From positions 1 through 24,862 of the forward strand of contig DASZMX010000087.1 of the NCBI GenBank assembly GCA_035551475.1: a stretch of DNA of 24,862 nt, written 5' to 3'. The notes under the pieces are model-generated. The model saw nothing but the letters and a program-made list of their open reading frames with translations, did no database searches and had not been told where the DNA came from. This DNA is from DASZMX01 sp035551475. Its GTDB lineage: Bacteria > Verrucomicrobiota > Verrucomicrobiia > Limisphaerales > Palsa-1400. This document shows, piece after piece, positions 23,601-24,862 of this stretch. Within the stretch, counting starts at the first letter, position 1. Each line of letters opens with the position of its first letter. Position numbers and translations under genes: made by a program.

Positions 23601-24739
23601 CAAGGCATCAGGTCAACCGATTGCACTTGCAAGACGGGCGTGCGCGGCCAGCGTGGGTCAATGACTTCGGCGCCCACAATGGACACCCGCGTGCCGAGAT
23701 AAATCTTGAAACCCATTTTCGCCGGAGGCTGCAAATAATCGATCAACTCGCCCGTCTTGATGTCATGCAATTCATAATCGGCCGGCGCTTGAATGTTGTA
23801 GGCGCGATGCACAAAACCTTCGCGCGTCACGACCCGTGGCGCGGTGTCTGAAGTTGTCGCCGCCGGCGTTCCCGCGGTGGCAGTGGCGAGCGTCGGTGCG
23901 GGCGTGGCTTCTTCCGCTTTGCGCAAGGCGGCTAATTCCTGTTCGCTCTGGCTGGCGGCGGTCGGGGCTGGAGCCACGGGCGGCGGGGCGGCGGGCGCCG
24001 GAGTCGCCGGCTCAGGTTGCGCCGGAGCCGGAGCGGGAGCTTCCACGGGAACCTGCACCACGGGCGGCGGGGTCGCTGCGACGGGCGCGGGAGCCGCCGG
24101 CGGCGCGGCCTGGAATGTCAAGCATTCGGCGGCCACGTAGGCATAAGCGTTTGTCGGCGCCGGAATCGCAATCCAGCCTTTTTCTTTTTTCACTTCATCC
24201 ACGGGCGCGCCTTTTTCCAAACGCGCCACCACGCTGTAATTCTCGCCGGGGCCGCCGCGTCCATTCAGCTTTTTGGCCTTCACGGCGTGCGTGGCGGTGT
24301 CCACAAATTGCGCGTCCACCCAAACCAGAAGATTGGTCGGCAGCGCGATGCGATCCCATTTTTGCGGCTCGTCCTTTTCGTGGCTGCCGAGGGTGATGGT
24401 TTCATACACCGTCACCATTTCGCCCTTCTTAATATGGCCGACGACTTCCCCGCTGAACGAAGGCTGGCCGCGCAAATTCACGACTGGATCCTTCGCCACG
24501 GCGGTGGAGCCAGCCTCCAGGGCCATGACCTGGTTTTTCTTTTTCGCCTTCGGCTTCTTCGGCTTGGGCTTCACGGCTTCCGGCTTGGTTTCCGGTTCCG
24601 GCGCAGCAGTCGCGGCGGCCGGAGCCATCGTCGCCGGCAGGGCGGCAGGCGGCGGCGCCGTCAAATTCGTGTCTTGCGCCGAGGCGGCCAAAGCGCTGCC
24701 CACGGTCCACGCTGTCAAAATCCATTTGTTCAATTTCAT
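23600..24739 (-). CDS. Exported protein with two SH3-like domains and Pro/Ala linker
   Basis: This is a 379-residue exported protein. The signal peptide is MKLNKWILTAWTVGSALA, cleaved near residue 21. A Pro/Ala/Lys-rich segment (about 25-70) precedes two bacterial SH3-like domains at about 82-147 (VVNLRGQPSFSGEVVGHIKK) and 150-208 (KLNGRGGPGENYSVVARLEK). A long Pro/Ala linker (about 211-300) leads to a conserved-looking C-terminal module (about 308-379) with GFVHRAYNIQAPADYELHD and GTRVSIVGAEVIDPRWP. It probably binds cell-wall or other periplasmic ligands. The linker suggests it spans part of the envelope. ATG 24739 overlaps the stop of the upstream pseudouridine synthase gene by 4 nt (ATGA), so translation is likely coupled. 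No enzymatic domain is visible. Confidence 0.8.
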   Translation of the reverse strand: MKLNKWILTAWTVGSALAASAQDTNLTAPPPAALPATMAPAAATAAPEPETKPEAVKPKPKKPKAKKKNQVMALEAGSTAVAKDPVVNLRGQPSFSGEVVGHIKKGEMVTVYETITLGSHEKDEPQKWDRIALPTNLLVWVDAQFVDTATHAVKAKKLNGRGGPGENYSVVARLEKGAPVDEVKKEKGWIAIPAPTNAYAYVAAECLTFQAAPPAAPAPVAATPPPVVQVPVEAPAPAPAQPEPATPAPAAPPPVAPAPTAASQSEQELAALRKAEEATPAPTLATATAGTPAATTSDTAPRVVTREGFVHRAYNIQAPADYELHDIKTGELIDYLQPPAKMGFKIYLGTRVSIVGAEVIDPRWPRTPVLQVQSVDLMP

Positions 24740-24862
24740 AAAGAAGAAAGCAATGATTTCACTTCCGCATCCGTCAGCAACCGCCATTTGCCCAGGCGCA
24801 ACTCCCCGAGCTTAATTGGCCCAATCTGCACCCGTTGCAGCCGCCGCACTGTCAACCCCTGC
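24736..24862 (-). CDS. Pseudouridine synthase, RsuA/RluB family, C-terminal fragment
   Basis: Only the last 41 residues lie in the window; the 5' part is beyond the right edge. They read GLTVRRLQRVQIGPIKLGEL then RLGKWRLLTDAEVKSLL and match the C-terminal end of RsuA/RluB/RluE-type pseudouridine synthases (the LxRxxIGPxxLGxLxxGxxRxLT pattern). These enzymes isomerise a specific uridine in 16S or 23S rRNA. The catalytic Asp is not visible, so the target site cannot be given. The stop TGA (24738-24736) overlaps the start of the SH3-protein gene, which makes it the furthest upstream gene seen in the folD operon. Confidence 0.85.
   Translation of the reverse strand, partial: QGLTVRRLQRVQIGPIKLGELRLGKWRLLTDAEVKSLLSSL

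Noticed and set aside
1..24862. CRISPR arrays, tRNA or rRNA genes, insertion sequences, phage genes
   Set aside because: No regularly spaced direct repeats, cloverleaf-like sequences, transposase or integrase motifs, or terminal inverted repeats were seen on either strand.

Overview
The window looks like a GC-rich Gram-negative chromosome, most likely a member of the Verrucomicrobiota (Pedosphaera/Limisphaera-like). This is an inference from protein content: a secreted protein ending in a VPD-type PEP-CTERM-like sorting tail, a large IPT/TIG-repeat protein with the short beta-rich C-terminal module common in that phylum, and a cytosolic NtrB/NtrC-type pair beside an outer-membrane exopolysaccharide module. 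No rRNA, tRNA, CRISPR array, transposase or phage gene was seen.

Layout. (1) 1-5166, plus strand: the 3' part of polyphosphate kinase ppk1, a small serine alpha/beta hydrolase 6 nt downstream, and a secreted protein with eight IPT/TIG repeats whose start lies inside the hydrolase gene. (2) 5171-9802, minus strand: an exopolysaccharide export module made of an outer-membrane beta-barrel protein with a good sigma70-type promoter, a strong intrinsic terminator, a Wzc-like chain-length regulator/tyrosine autokinase, a short Wza/OPX-type lipoprotein and a membrane-tailed FHA protein. This block is visibly poorer in GC than its surroundings. (3) 9947-15000, minus strand: a PEP-CTERM-like secreted protein, a soluble PAS histidine kinase, a sigma54-activator response regulator and a GT39-type membrane glycosyltransferase, the last three joined by 0-1 nt junctions. 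(4) 15231-20661, plus strand: a polyprenol-phosphate-mannose-synthase-like GT2, proA, an ATP-grasp-like protein of unknown function, and ftsH. (5) 20638-24862, minus strand: the 3' end of an RsuA/RluB-type pseudouridine synthase, an SH3-domain protein, folD, a small conserved protein, a multi-pass membrane protein and a ParA ATPase. Every junction in this run down to the membrane protein overlaps or is separated by one base, so it reads as one operon. It ends tail-to-tail with ftsH, overlapping it by 24 nt.

How the genes may work together. The Wzc-like kinase, the short OPX lipoprotein without an outer-membrane helix, and the 446-aa beta-barrel protein fit the composite OPX/beta-barrel model of polysaccharide export. 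The GT2 and GT39 enzymes fit making and using a polyprenyl-phosphate sugar. The PEP-CTERM-like protein beside a sigma54 two-component system suggests regulated surface-protein and matrix production; the sorting enzyme (exosortase) is not in this window. The most interesting items are the export module with its terminator pressed against the kinase start codon, the CTERM/sigma54/GT39 cluster, and the uncharacterised ATP-grasp-like gene following proA.
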